From NCBI GenBank assembly GCA_000349905.1, contig KB722751.1, forward strand, positions 313,394-377,393: 64,000 nt of DNA, read 5' to 3'. A model generated the notes under the pieces. It saw only the letters and a program-made list of their open reading frames with translations. It was not told where the DNA came from and did not search any database. Positions 23,013 to 34,403 of this stretch are shown here, one piece after another (positions within the stretch are counted from its first letter, which is position 1; each line of letters begins with the position of its first letter). The DNA is from Volvariella volvacea V23. Taxonomy: Eukaryota; Basidiomycota; Agaricomycetes; Agaricales; Pluteaceae. The position numbers and the translations under genes were made by a program.

Positions 23013-26000
23013 ATGGGAGCTCTTTGCTTATCCGCACCCACCATCCTGCGCTGCGAGTCCTTCACCGCCATACAGAACCAGACCCTGCTCATCCCCACCG
23101 CGATTGAGCTGCTTGCCACCACCTTTCTGCTGTACACCAATCGCCATCGTGGCCGGTGAGTCTTTCGCGACGTGCGATCGCATCTCTGTTCGCTGACACG
23201 ACATCCCTCCAAGCCGGCATCTGTTGATCACTTTTGAAGGATGGTCCTACGCTGCGCTCGCTCTCCTCGAGATGCTATCTCACATCCTTCCTGCTGCGCG
23301 GGAGGATGCCGGCGTCTTTAAGATATTGGACACTATTCTCGGTCAGTCCACCCACCCTCTCCTCCTTCTCGCTCATTCACCACCCTTCCAGCCGCGCTCT
23401 CGCTCGTCCCCATGATCCTCTTCATGTCCTTCCTCTACCTCCTCTCCCGCTCCGAGCTCATCCCCATCCTCCCCCGCCGCCTCCAACGCCTCCTCCAGCT
23501 CCTCCTCCTCCTCTTCATCCCCGTCGTCGTCGCCCTCAACATCGTCTCCGGCTTCATAGGCATCTCCCACCGTACGTAATACCATCCCCTCCCTGCCCAC
23601 CGCTCACCCGCTCATCCCCGGCAGGCGTCATCAACACCGGCCCAGACTCCGTCCTCGCCATCGGCTTCGCCACCCCACGCGACAGCACCCTCTGGTCCTT
23701 CTTCACCTCGCTCACCCTCGCCCTCTACACCGCCTTCCAGGCCCTCGCCTGGATCCTCCTCTTCTACCGGCTCATGCGCGCGCTCGCCTCCCAGCGGCGC
23801 ATCGAGACCGCCGACCAGGACTCGGCGCACTTTTTCCGCGGCACGGGCTGGCTCAATCTGGGCGTCAAGATGGGGGTCATTGAGAGCGTGATTGGGTTCG
23901 CGATCAAGGGCGGCCATGGGATGGCGCTCACGAGGAGGATTGGGAGGGCGGGGTCGCGGGTGCTGTTGTGTGTTGGCATCGCAAAGGGGTAAGTCGCGTC
24001 TCCGTCCCGATCCCGTCTCTCACTTTCCCTGCGCTCCCTCCATTCATCCATGCATGTGGCATAAACTCAACGACGCGAACAGCATGGACTACGCGGAAGA
24101 CTTTCAAAAGATCAGAGAGGAAATGACGCCCAAGAACATCCGCCGCCTCTCCCGCTCCTCCCGTCCGCTCTCGCAGATCTCCACCTCTCGTCTCCGCCAG
24201 CTCATCTCCAACCCCCGTCTGAGCACCTTTCGGCAGCTCTCGCCGACTGCTACAGCGTTCCACCGGTCCGCGTCTGCAAGAGTCGTAGCAGCAGGCGCCG
24301 GGGGCAGTGATGCCGTCACGATCATCTCGCCCTCCGAAAAGGCCACTGCCAGATCAGAGTTTACCTCCCCAATCGACAACGACAACAAGAACAATGAAAC
24401 TGACGACACCGACCGCCGCCGTGATCGCCGTGCCATCGATCATCGCTTCCTTGACGGCATGGGCAATTATAACGATATCGCCACCAGCAGCAACAGCAAC
24501 AGCAACGGAAGAGGCAACGACAGCGATAGTAATGGTAACAACGCACAGGCAGATTCCGAAAAGCCCGATATGAGAGCGTTCATCTCGATCCGCGACAGGC
24601 ACTTTAACCCCAACTACGGCGCCGGCCCTGCCCACAACCAGGGACCTGGACCGGGACTCGGTGTGCCAGGCGCGCGGGTGACGGTCCTCGCCCGGACGTC
24701 GCAAGGCGGCGCGCCGACGCTGCATATGCGCTTGTCGGATTTGATGCTGCCCAGTCCTGCCACGGTCGTCGATCACGTCAAGGCCCATCTCGCGTCTGGC
24801 CATGGTCATGGGAGGAGCTATAGCGTTGCTGAGGGGGAGCTGAGTTCTGCGGTTTCGAGGAGCGGGAGTGCGTTTGATGGAGAGGGAGAGGAAGTGGAGA
24901 GGAGTGCGAGTGGGAAGGGGAGGAGGAGGAGAAAGACGATCGCTGCGACGGCGTATGTCGGGATTGGGGAGGAGCGGATCCGGGACTCGGTTGTGTCGAG
25001 TGTGAGCGGTATACTGGCGTTCCCGCGGCCGGCGTTGGTCAAGGGCGACAGCAATAACGATCATAGCGCCGAGCAGCAGCCGCAGACGCTGGAGAGGTCG
25101 AGTTCGCGGGAGACCATCCGAGCAGGGCAGGACGGCCGACCCAAGCTGCGCGTCCACACCTCTTCCAGCAGCACTACTACCACCACGACGTCCGGTCCGC
25201 TCGGCAGAACTCAAAGCCAAAGCTCGCAGCACACGGCTCTCTCCCGCACCTCGTCGTTCGCGAGACGCAAGCCCCCGCCGCCTCTCACCATCCCCTCCAA
25301 CCCCCGCGACACTCGCGCCCACCCGCCCATGGCCATACTCCCACCTGCCATCGAAAGATCATCCGCCGCCGGCCCTCTCACATCAAGCACAAACACCTCA
25401 AGCGTGCTCGAGAGTGAAGACGACCTCCGCGCCGAAATCATCTTCTCCCTCTCCCTCAACCGGGACCGCAACGGCGCGTTTGGACGGGGAGGCTTCAAGC
25501 CCGGCATCCCGAGCGGCCCGCGGCCGCCCGCCTCGGCGTCGCTCGCTGGGTTCAGACACGGGCATGGGCATTCCAATTCGTTGTCTGACGGGACTTTTCT
25601 GGTTGGGAGCGGCGTGGACGGCTCTGCGGTTCCACCCACTGGCGCTGGTGCTGGTGCTCTGGACAACTCGGGCCGCCGGAGGCCCAGTGATGCGTCTACA
25701 GCCGCGCCTACATCCGTCGAGGGACACCACGGCCACAACAGCCCGTCCAAAACCGGTCGTTTGCACGAGCACGAGCAGTATTTAATTGTACACGACGATG
25801 ACGTCGATTCTCTTCCTCCTTCGCGGGCGTCCAGTCCCACGTATACGCCTCTCCCCACGCCTATTCGTGCCACCCACAAGCACGACGACGACGAAAACGG
25901 AGGGATCAATCTCCCTATTTATGTTGGCTCGCGGGAGGCGCTGGTTGACGATGAAGAGGAGGTGAGAGAAGGCCTTGGGTTGAGCCGGAACACCACGTTT

Positions 26001-26813
26001 GGCGGTGCAGTCGACGACCGCGATTCAAGAGGACAAGGACAGCAACAAAAAGGCCGGGAACGACAGCATGGAGGGGAAACAGACAGAGACTCTGCGTCCG
26101 TCTACTCGACGCAAACGGGAGAAGATGCCGCCACCAGCAGCAACGTCAATACCCCGAGCTCCTACCGCCCGCGCACGAAGACCAACACGTTTGGCGAGAC
26201 CAGCTTTCCCCCGCACCCCAGGCCCACAAGCGACGACATTGCCATCTCCGTAGAGGGTGACGACGACGATCTGGAGCAGTACTATGGCTATGCTATTGGA
26301 GACGAGCAGGACGAGAGGGCTGTCATGTCCCCTGGGGTGTTTGCACGGTCCAAGGCGCGTGCGTCGTCGCAGATATATCCTGGTTTTGCGGCTCCGAGTT
26401 CGCCGTTGCCCCCGCCCCCGCCTCCGCCCCCGCCAGTGCCTGTTCCGCCAGTGCCGGCTCCTGCTGCCACTGTCGTCCCCAATGCAAGCGAGAGTCAAAC
26501 AGAAAGACGAGCACGAGGTCCCGGTGAGAGCACCAGCACCCCCGCTCGCAAGGTCATTGTCAAGGTGAAGAGCATAGGCCAGATTGCCCACCGCATCACG
26601 CCCCGTCCCATCCGTCCGCCTTTGGAGCTGAACAGGGGGAGCGTGTACGTCCAGCCCGTCGTGGTGCCCCCAAGGGGTCCTCGGGGTCAAGCAGGGGCAA
26701 AGGTGCCGATCAAGGAGATTGAGGGGATGGAGGTTGTTAGATGGAAAGGGAAGGGCAAGGCAGTGGATAGGGAGTCGCGCGGGGAGGTAGAGGCTAAGGG
26801 TGGTAAGATGTAG
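23013..26813 (+). CDS. Multi-pass membrane protein with long disordered tail
   Basis: CDS join(23013..23155, 23214..23341, 23392..23571, 23625..23988, 24083..26813), 1181 aa. Residues 1-270 hold five or six hydrophobic segments (for example TAIELLATTFLLY, LSLVPMILFMSFLYLL, LLLLLFIPVVVALNIV, LALYTAFQALAWILLFY). The layout resembles fungal polytopic proteins of unknown function. The remaining ~900 residues are low complexity: Ser/Arg-rich at first, then Asn, Ser, Gly and acidic runs, and a poly-Pro stretch near residue 1045. The last stretch is basic. I do not recognise the family. The tail probably lies in the cytosol and could carry phosphorylation sites, which is inference. The exon 1 to exon 2 junction was chosen because only the acceptor at 23213 keeps the frame. 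Confidence 0.75.
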
Positions 26814-27227
26814 ATATGGAGCAAACGTAGCAGTTGAGAGGTATTAAGGTCGTCATGGACTGGAGCTATCGTTTATGGTCTGTTAATTGAGTCGGAATGC
26901 CTTGTGTGTTTGTTGATTTTGGTGTTAATACCTTTGCAATTGCAATGATTGTACTTACTACTACGCATGCGCATATTTTTTGCAGGGTTCTCGTTTCGTT
27001 TCCACTGGCAGCTTCAGTCGGGGTGCCCGTATCTTTATGGGAAAGAATATCACCCCCGAGTGGCTCACATCAGCGCCTTGACCCTAGCACCAACCTCGCT
27101 CATGTCTTTGCCTCTTCCAAGATAATGGAATCTCTTTTTCCATAGTATGATGGGTGTACATAAACCTGTGGAGGTGGTAGCTACATATGCACTGATTCAT
27201 AGCATGAATCTAGACTGTAGGCCGACA

Positions 27228-27549
27228 CTCACGCCGACCCAGAATGGTTGACGCCTTGAACGGAACCCATGATCACAGGGAGGGTCTGTTCTTCCTGGAA
27301 GCTTGAGCCTACGGCGAGGCGATTTAAAGGAAACTCCACTTCGACGATCCGAATAGAATCAACGTAAATTGCTACCTGGGTCACCTGGATGTGCAATTGG
27401 AACGCCGGGCACAAATTCCGAGTCGTGCGAGGCGATCTATTTGGAATTGATACAAAACCCTGGAGTCGAGTGCTGGGATATAAACCCCCTTCCTACCGCC
27501 GTTTTTTCATTGAGCAATAGTTTTCGTTGCAATATCAACGATAAACACA
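27228..27549 (+). repeat. Cyt promoter block, copy at the 27.6-kb pseudogene
   Basis: Diverged copy of the block at 17040-17370, with the same order of shared pieces and the TATAAA at about 27478-27485. It shows that the pseudogene arose by duplication together with its promoter. The stretch 26814-27227 to its left holds nothing I can support. Confidence 0.65.
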
Positions 27550-28252
27550 ATGTCCAGCCTGTGAGCACCCTCCCTTTCCCTTTTCCTGGCGTATGCTGAG
27601 GATCTTCGCCACCTTTTGAGCCAAGTCAATGCGACAGGTATGCCTGTTCCTTGATTAATTCGTCTAGTCATTCATCGTACTCTCGTCTCTGCTGCTGAAG
27701 GCAAAGGCACTGCTTTCCAGCCCATCACTACTCTCCCAGAGGATCTCGTCTCCACGAGCACTGAGGTCATGAAAATGGTCGAAAAGTACATCAAGCTCGT
27801 CAACGACAAAAAGGCGTGCTTCGCTTGGACAGAGTTTAAGAAGGCCATTGATGATTACCCTGGAGACGATCTCACCTTGACAAGTACGACGGGGCCAACA
27901 TCAGCCGGCAACTCCAAGAACTCAATGTGGTGACGGACAAGATCGCCAAGTTCTTTTTCGATAGCCATACTTCACCCATCGACCCGTCCAAGCTTGCGAC
28001 TATCTTCTTGAACACGCTCACCAATCTAAAGGAGGAGAGCTCCAAAGCGTATTTACAGTTCTGACTTGGCGGCCCTTACCACAGCTCTTGGGAGTATAGA
28101 GTCCTCATGTCAGCTCCGCGGCCACTATCATGCGGACATCGGCGATCCAACGGGCTGATGGAGTCTCCTCCCACCCACCAAGAAGAACTTTGCCGTTGAT
28201 GTTGACGTGTTGGAACTTGTCGTCAAGAAAGGGTTCAAAGCTCCTAGCTAGT
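27550..28252 (+). pseudogene. Cyt-like pseudogene (Cyt copy E)
   Basis: It keeps the 11-nt first exon and the 17-nt second exon (near 27621-27637) of the 17.4-kb gene. The large exon has lost one base near 27880 in the block that normally reads DDLTFDKY. A stop (TGA) lies near 28062 before the WEYRV block, and a stretch of about 30 bases is missing after it near 28115. The last segment, with the KGF motif and a TAG overlapped by GTGAGT, is intact in its own frame. Confidence 0.8.
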
Positions 28253-29694
28253 GAGTCTACAAATAAACCTGTGTTTTGCCTAGGCCAGGGTATTGATTTT
28301 ACTAAATACCAGGACCTCATATATAACGGGGCTATGGTTTGCTTCGCGCGAGTTGCCATTGGCGTGTATTGTTGTACTATTGCCGAGTGTTGGTGTCCTT
28401 GCCTCTTTGTGTATGCTCAACTTCAATGGATCGACCTTTTTTGTATGCTGCGTGCACGCGCGGGGTGGGGCCTCCCACGACTAAAGACCAAAAATATTAT
28501 TAGAGTGCTGTGCGGTAGCGCATACGGAGGACGAGCGATTTGGTGCTGCCTGATTTATTCCTAGATACAGGTGCAGTCCAAGCGGGACACGACGGAAGAT
28601 CTCCTCGCAGACCCGTGAGTGAGGAATAGTTAATGACTCATTATAGGATACATACGCGTAGAGGGGCGAGGAGTTGCTGATTCCGGTTCATTGGAGTAAC
28701 GTGAAAGTAGTGCACGCCACCCTATTGATGTATGGAGGTGTGCAGTCGGGCCTATAATGTAAGATCCTAAGCCACCTTCATTTAAAATTTTGCATTACAC
28801 CTTTTCTATGTAGAACGAAGCGGGCATTGGTGCTTGATCACAGGTATGATTGAATACGCATCAGTTTATCTGCTATCAACATGCGCGTTTGCACTCTGTG
28901 TATTCTCGCTTGCAGTTGCGGATTGAGGACCGACTGTGATGTCAATAATTTAACTTTTACCGCTTCTTTCAAGATCACGCGCAAGTTTTCATATGTGGAA
29001 TGGAGCGAGCTTGATACAGGCTTGTTTAGCACGAATCCGGAGCGCTTGCGTTGATTGAATGTGCACTGATTTCTATCCTAAGTAAACCCGAACAATGGGC
29101 TTACATCCATGTTGCTCCTAAAAATGGTTGACAATGTGGAGTTAACCTACGTTTACATGGATGATAGAGTCTAATAGCTCGGTTAAGCTATAGATGTGGC
29201 TGGTTCTGGCTGGAAACCTGGTCTTGGAGTGATGCGATCTAGAGAACTCATGATTTACGACCGAAATCGACGGTTTCGAATGGAAAGAGCAGACATATAA
29301 TTACAATTCATCCTGTCAGTCAGCAAGATTATCAATGCTGTTCGATTTCTTTGGCTTACTCGACTGCCAGCGCATGCGTAGATTGATATAAGCTCATTCG
29401 CTTGAAAATTACGTGTCCTATTTCAATAATATTGATATTCGTTGTAAGGCTTGTAACGATATCTTCAAACATTTAAGGCGGCGAAGGAGTGGATGAATGC
29501 GAGAGGATGTCAATTTCCCATTTGCCCTCAGTGAGACGTGCGGTGCGGATTTAAACCAATTCGACGTGTAATTACAACGCCACCGACAACAGCAAGTTAG
29601 GTAGCCTATGTCCAGGTTTCGTCCAGCCCCTATTCTCGTGGGAAAGAATATAAGTCCATCAGCATAATTGCTGTGGCGCTTACCTCAAGTTGAG
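28253..29694. other. Gene-poor stretch
   Basis: No gene can be supported. About 29100-29135 (aaaaatggttgacaatg) resembles the distal part of the Cyt promoter blocks at 17.0 and 27.2 kb, so it may be the relic of a further copy. A moderately AT-rich stretch lies at 28730-29460. Confidence 0.35.
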
Positions 29695-30805
29695 ATGTCA
29701 CCTTCATCAGATATCGAGGACTTCCGAAACGTCCTCTGTGGAAGCAAAAACATCATTGCAATTGCCGGAGCCGGTCTCTCCGTCGCCTCGGGTTGGTTGA
29801 ATTTCACTTATCGATAACGATGCACGCAGTTCTAATTCCCTTTGTTCATCTCGTCCCGCGAATAGGAATCCCGACGTGGCGAGACTCGGGTGGAGTTTGG
29901 AGAACTTACGATCCATCCACTATCGCCACACCAACCGCGTTTGCAAAAGACCCCAGTCTAGTGTGGCAACATTATCACGCTATGCGCGACCGGCAAGTTA
30001 AAATCCAACATTTAATCATCGAAAACCTCTAACCTATCTGTGGCTCGACCTAAGTGCACTTCAAGCCGCGCCAAATGCGGCACACCTAGCGCTGGCGTTG
30101 TTCTGTATACCTCAGCTCCGTTCAACGATTGCACCTTTGGCCAGGTTTACGCTCGTCACCCAGAACATCGACGGACTGAGTACACGCGCCCTCGAAATGA
30201 CACACGAAAAGTACAAGGTCGCTCTATCTAACCCTGTTCCCGAATCTCAGTCTTCGCCACCAAACTTATCGCCCAAGAGTTTAGACACACATAATATCTC
30301 CCGAATATACGAAATGCACGGCCGCGTTCTCGACACCTTATGCACATTCTGCGGTCACAGAGAACACAATACAACCACTCCGTTATGTCCTACCCTCGGC
30401 AACGCAGAGCTGGGTTCCACTTCAACCACCATTCCGGTGGAAGATCTACCACGTTGTACGCTCTGCGGAGGACTCCTCCGACCAGGTGTGGTGTGGTTTG
30501 ACGAAATCCCACATCACTCGAGGGAGATTTGGGAGGTGGTTGATAGTGCTGATCTCTGTCTCCTCATTGGGACGTCGTCACAGGCGAGTTATCTTCTGCA
30601 TTCGTTAGGTACATGATTACGACAGAAGCTAAAGATCGATTGCGTATGGCAGGTGCAGCCGGCAGCAGCTTATGCATACGAAGTCAGAGACCGGGGAGGG
30701 AAAGTTGCCGTGTTCAATATAAGACAGAGTGAAGGTGAAGAGGCGGACTACGTATTCCTTGGACCATGCGAAGAGACCTTGCCTCAAATTTTGTTGAACA
30801 TGTAA
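29695..30805 (+). CDS. Sirtuin, NAD-dependent protein deacylase (SIRT5-like)
   Basis: Removes acyl groups from lysine using NAD+. CDS join(29695..29791, 29866..29992, 30055..30583, 30653..30805), 301 aa. NAD-binding and catalytic marks: [26 protein letters not shown], catalytic His in EMHGRV, zinc Cys pairs CTFC and CTLC, then [15 protein letters not shown] and a Rossmann end. The ordering and WFDEIP resemble SIRT5-type class III enzymes. The Tyr-x-x-Arg pair that marks SIRT5 desuccinylases appears as YHAM here, so acyl preference is open. Introns 2 and 3 both begin with GC (GCAAGT and GCGAGT) instead of GT; only these borders keep the frame and the conserved APNAAHLAL and GTSSQV motifs. No obvious targeting peptide. 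Confidence 0.88.
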
Positions 30806-31453
30806 AGCTTCATGCATGTAAAGCTAATGCCGCAATGTACAGTGCATATTGGCGACTCGTTACCACTCACCCAAGAGGAATGCTGCATTTATTCAGGATA
30901 GTGTATTTACTGTAACCCATCCATTAGATGCCCTTGGCTCTGACAATAAGCTCAGGATACAATATAGGCGCGTCAGCACAAAAAGTTCAAGCGCACGGGC
31001 AGTTAGTGCATTTCAAGTGAATGTATTTAAATCGCGAGAGGGGAGGATGTCGTAAGGACAACAAATGTCTAGTTGATAATGACCCCGCCAGATAAATATT
31101 GGGGGTTAACCGGGTTAACCAGCCCTACGTCTGTGACACAATAATAGCTGCAGATCCTGACTTGCGGCGCAATTTTTCCTCACTAGGACTATGGAATTGC
31201 TGTACTTACGCTCATCAGATTGCACTTGTTTTTTAGAACGATACCAACTCAATCTCACCGCACAAGTTCGAAGTACAAGCACCAATCCATTCAAAACAAC
31301 AACGACAAGAACACAATGGACGACTACATTACATTAATACATGCTATCGGCTGACTCTGTACATGGCACTCCACGCTCATGTTAGGAGGTCATCAGATTC
31401 TGGTAGCATACAAGTCAGCCAGTGGGAGAGATGCAGACCGATATAAATACTCA
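30806..31453. other. Intergenic stretch between the sirtuin and Cyt copy F
   Basis: No gene is supported. At 31104-31120 the palindrome GGTTAACC occurs twice with one base between. From about 31240 on, the sequence matches the 3' flank of Cyt copy J (53370-53574), so it is part of the duplicated segment. Confidence 0.5.
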
Positions 31454-32188
31454 CTAGTTTGGAGCCCTGAAGCCCTTCTTGACAACAAGCTCCAACGCGT
31501 CGATCTGAACGCCGAAGTTCTTCTTGGTCGAAGAAGTAAGACCCCACCAGCCACTTTTTTCCTCAATGTCCGCAGTGATAAGGATAGTGGTCACCAAGCT
31601 ATAGAAGTACGAGGGTGCATGTTCACCAAATGGAACGGAGAACAACACCCTATACTCCCAAGACGAGTTCTTCTTGGTGCTACTCTTCGAGAACTGCAAG
31701 AATCCACTCTCACTCTCCGTCTCCAAGTTGGTGAACGTGTTCAAGATGATAGCCGCAAGCTTGGACATGTCAATTGACGCAGCGAAGGCGTCGTGGAGGA
31801 ACTTGGCGATCTTGTCAACCATCAATTTCGCCTCTTGCTCCTGCTGGTTGATGGTCGATCGATCGTACTTGTCGAAGCTGAGGTCATCTCCTTTGTAGTC
31901 GTCGATGGCCTTTTTGAAGTTAGTCCAATCGAAGTAGGCCTTGTCGTCCTCGAGCTTCAAGTACTTTCCACTGAACTTCATGACCTGCATGCTCGAAGGA
32001 ATGAGCTCCTCTGGGAGCTGGTCGACGGGTTGGAAGACGTTATCTTCATTCGCAGGACAGAGATAACGAGCGAAAAATCAGTACAAGGTTTTACACGCAT
32101 GGATGCGGGACAAACTAACCTCCACTGTCAAATGCCATGGGTCATCAGTGCGAGTCAGATCGAGAGGAAGGGATCCTGCTTACGACAT
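31454..32188 (-). CDS. Cyt/volvatoxin-like pore-forming protein (Cyt copy F)
   Basis: Close relative of copies I (49.2 kb) and J (53.6 kb). CDS complement(31454..32043, 32120..32124, 32184..32188), 199 aa. Its first two exons are only 5 nt each, giving an N-terminus beginning MSGDNVFQ, shorter than MSD(F/L)KVTA in its relatives. The body has FQPVDQLPEEL, YFDWTNFK, GDDLSFDKYD, the central helices, WEYRV, SGWWGL and KGFRAPN. A TATA box is at 32273-32280, about 85-90 bp upstream. The stop TAG overlaps a GTGAGT donor-like sequence. Flanks on both sides are shared with copy J. Predicted membrane-active; natural target unknown. Confidence 0.88.
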
Positions 32189-32394
32189 TTCTATTTCTGA
32201 GGCTTTCGATTGAGGTTAGGATGAGAGCTTTCGCTTGGTGAAAGAGGACTTAGGATAGTCTGTTTATATAGCTGCTCGGCCTCAGATATCTGGTTCTAGG
32301 GATCGCAAAACCACCCAAGTCCAAGTCCCCAATCTGTAGAGTCGGATAAGCTCAAGCGATGTTACATCAAGAGAACGAACGTGGTGCACACCTG

Positions 32395-32770
32395 ACTGAC
32401 AGGAGGAATAGTTCTGAACTTTTCCATCTGACCAGTTTGATCACGGATAGATCTTGGGACCCTGCAACATGAATGTGGAGTTGCACCAACACAGCCTCAT
32501 CTGTTTCGATAAGGCCTGGCACCAACCTGGCTGCATAGAAGTCAAACCCTGTCATATATGCGATCACGAGCATTTCGTGAACTCAATTCCTTCGGGGTTT
32601 AGGATGTCCCCTTATTGTTAGATGGAAATCACTGTGTGTTCCATCAACCATTCAGGTAGCACATGCACCTACCTCATTAAAGCATCAGTTTTCGCTCCAT
32701 TCCGTATAGAACTGGCTTGACGCATGGAGTAATGGCGAATGAGGTTACTGACGACGTTAGAGTTGAGGTC
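32395..32770 (-). repeat. Duplicated 5' flank of Cyt copy F
   Basis: Segments such as ttctgaacttttccatc and gacgttagagttgaggtca match the 5' flank of copy J (54525-54930) and, in reverse, that of copy I (48590-48975). It shows that these three genes were duplicated with several hundred bases of upstream DNA. No gene is supported in 32189-33032. Confidence 0.6.
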
Positions 32771-33032
32771 AAGTAGGGAACTCAGCCAACCGCAACCGAA
32801 GAAGGACAAATAGCTTACAACAGATCCCTGGCTTGGAGCCTTGGTCACGGTGGTCATGTCGGTGATTCCCATTTGGAATGGAACCATCTTGTACCTAGCT
32901 CGTCCAAGTCCTGACGCGTACCATGACCTTTGCTTGTACACTTTGCTCCACAAATACTGTACACATGTCTGGGCCCAAGTGTACTTTTTCTCCCACTTTT
33001 CGCCCCCCAACCTCCTCGCCACAAAAACGACG

Positions 33033-34403
33033 ATGCCAACGCGGTATGCCTTGGTTTTCTCATGTATTCTGTCGTGATTTATGCCTCGTCTCGTATATGT
33101 GGATAGTCGAGCAATCAATGATGGTAATTCATAAAATCCTTCACTTAGAACGTGCGATACTTATCTATGCTCGCCAACAGTCAAGCCCGCCTTCAAGGTG
33201 GTAGGAGAACTATCCGAAGCTCTCGCACCCACAGGAAATCAGGTAGTGGAACTAGCTGCTGGATTTACTCGAATTGGCTCTACCAATATTAGAGCCTTCG
33301 ACTGGCCTAATTTCAAGCACTTCATCGACAATTACAAGGGAGATGACCTTACATTTGACCAATACAGCGACTTCCGTACGGGTCAAGGGGACTTAAGGGT
33401 TTTCGATATCGTTACAGGAATCACCAATTTCTACTCCTCTTCCGGTATTTCCTTGGACGAAGCGGAGCTCGTGATTATTGTGACAAAGGTCTTCATCGAG
33501 TTGAAAAAAGCGAAGAGGAATGGATGGGCGGACTTCAAATCGGCAGAGAAATCCGGATGGCAATACAGGATCGCTTTCATGCTTCCATTCGGTTCTTCCA
33601 CCGGGCTCTTCAAGACCATATTGACGACCATTAAGTTTGATGCTGAAGTGGTAGACGATGCCGATTGGTATAACCTTACAGAAGACAGCATCTTGAAAGG
33701 CTTCACTGGCGTCGTCGAGTTGATGGGGCTAGTCGTTATCAAAGGATTTGAGAATCCCCGTATGTTCAGTTCTTGCTCGTTGTTGCATCCTATTCCCTGA
33801 CACCGCAATATACAAGAGTTCGATGAAGTTTATATAGGGCTGGCGAGTGAGCTTATTCCCACAGCTCAGCAAGTTACGCGACTTCTCAATAAACACGTCA
33901 AATCTGGCTATAGCGAGAGGTTCTTTGATTGGGCTGGGTTCAAAAAGGCCATCGATGAATACCAAGGAGACGATCTCGTCTTCGACAAATTCAACCAGGG
34001 CAACACCAGTAGCTCAAAGCAGACTCTCAAAGCGCTAGTCGACCTCCTTAGCGTATACCTTCGTGATTCTTTCGGTGGATCAGTGGATATCGACAAGGTT
34101 AAAGACACAGTTCTTTCTACGTTCAATGGTTTGCAGCAGAATGGCGGCCGTGGCTACTTGGATTTCCACCAGATTGCAGATAACAAGTCGTCTTGGGAAT
34201 ACAGGGCTATTTTCTTCACCCCTATGGCCAATCGCCAGACCTATTTCTATGGTACCGTCGTTACCATTACTGTTACGGCAGATGTGGGCCCAGAATCGTC
34301 TTGGTGGGGTCTACAGGACTCGTCGTCGAAGGTCTTCTCTGCCTCCACTAGCGCGTTGAATCTCGTCGTCGGGAAGAATTTCCAAAACGAGCCCTCGATG
34401 TAA
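33033..34403 (+). CDS. Two-domain Cyt-like protein (fused Cyt repeats, copy G)
   Basis: CDS join(33033..33043, 33107..33123, 33181..33759, 33817..34403), 397 aa. The first three exons copy the family layout (11 nt, 17 nt, then a ~580-nt domain exon). Instead of a stop, domain 1 ends ...KGFENP at a GTATGT donor and is spliced in frame to a second complete domain. Domain 1 has FDWPNFK, GDDLTFDQY, GWQYRIAF and DADWYNL. Domain 2 has ASELIPTAQQV, FDWAGFK, GDDLVFDKF, WEYRAIFF and SSWWGL. The domains differ clearly from each other, so the fusion is old or the parts were always different. All junctions close the frame. Single Cyt domains of the family form pores by self-assembly; a covalent dimer could alter that, which is inference. 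Confidence 0.82.

Noticed and set aside
24354..25322. 322-codon open frame antisense to the membrane-protein tail
   Set aside because: Shadow of a low-complexity, GC-rich exon; Arg-rich with no domain.
31104..31120. Twin GGTTAACC palindrome
   Set aside because: Lies between two 3' ends with no promoter nearby and is not repeated in the other cassettes, so no function can be argued.
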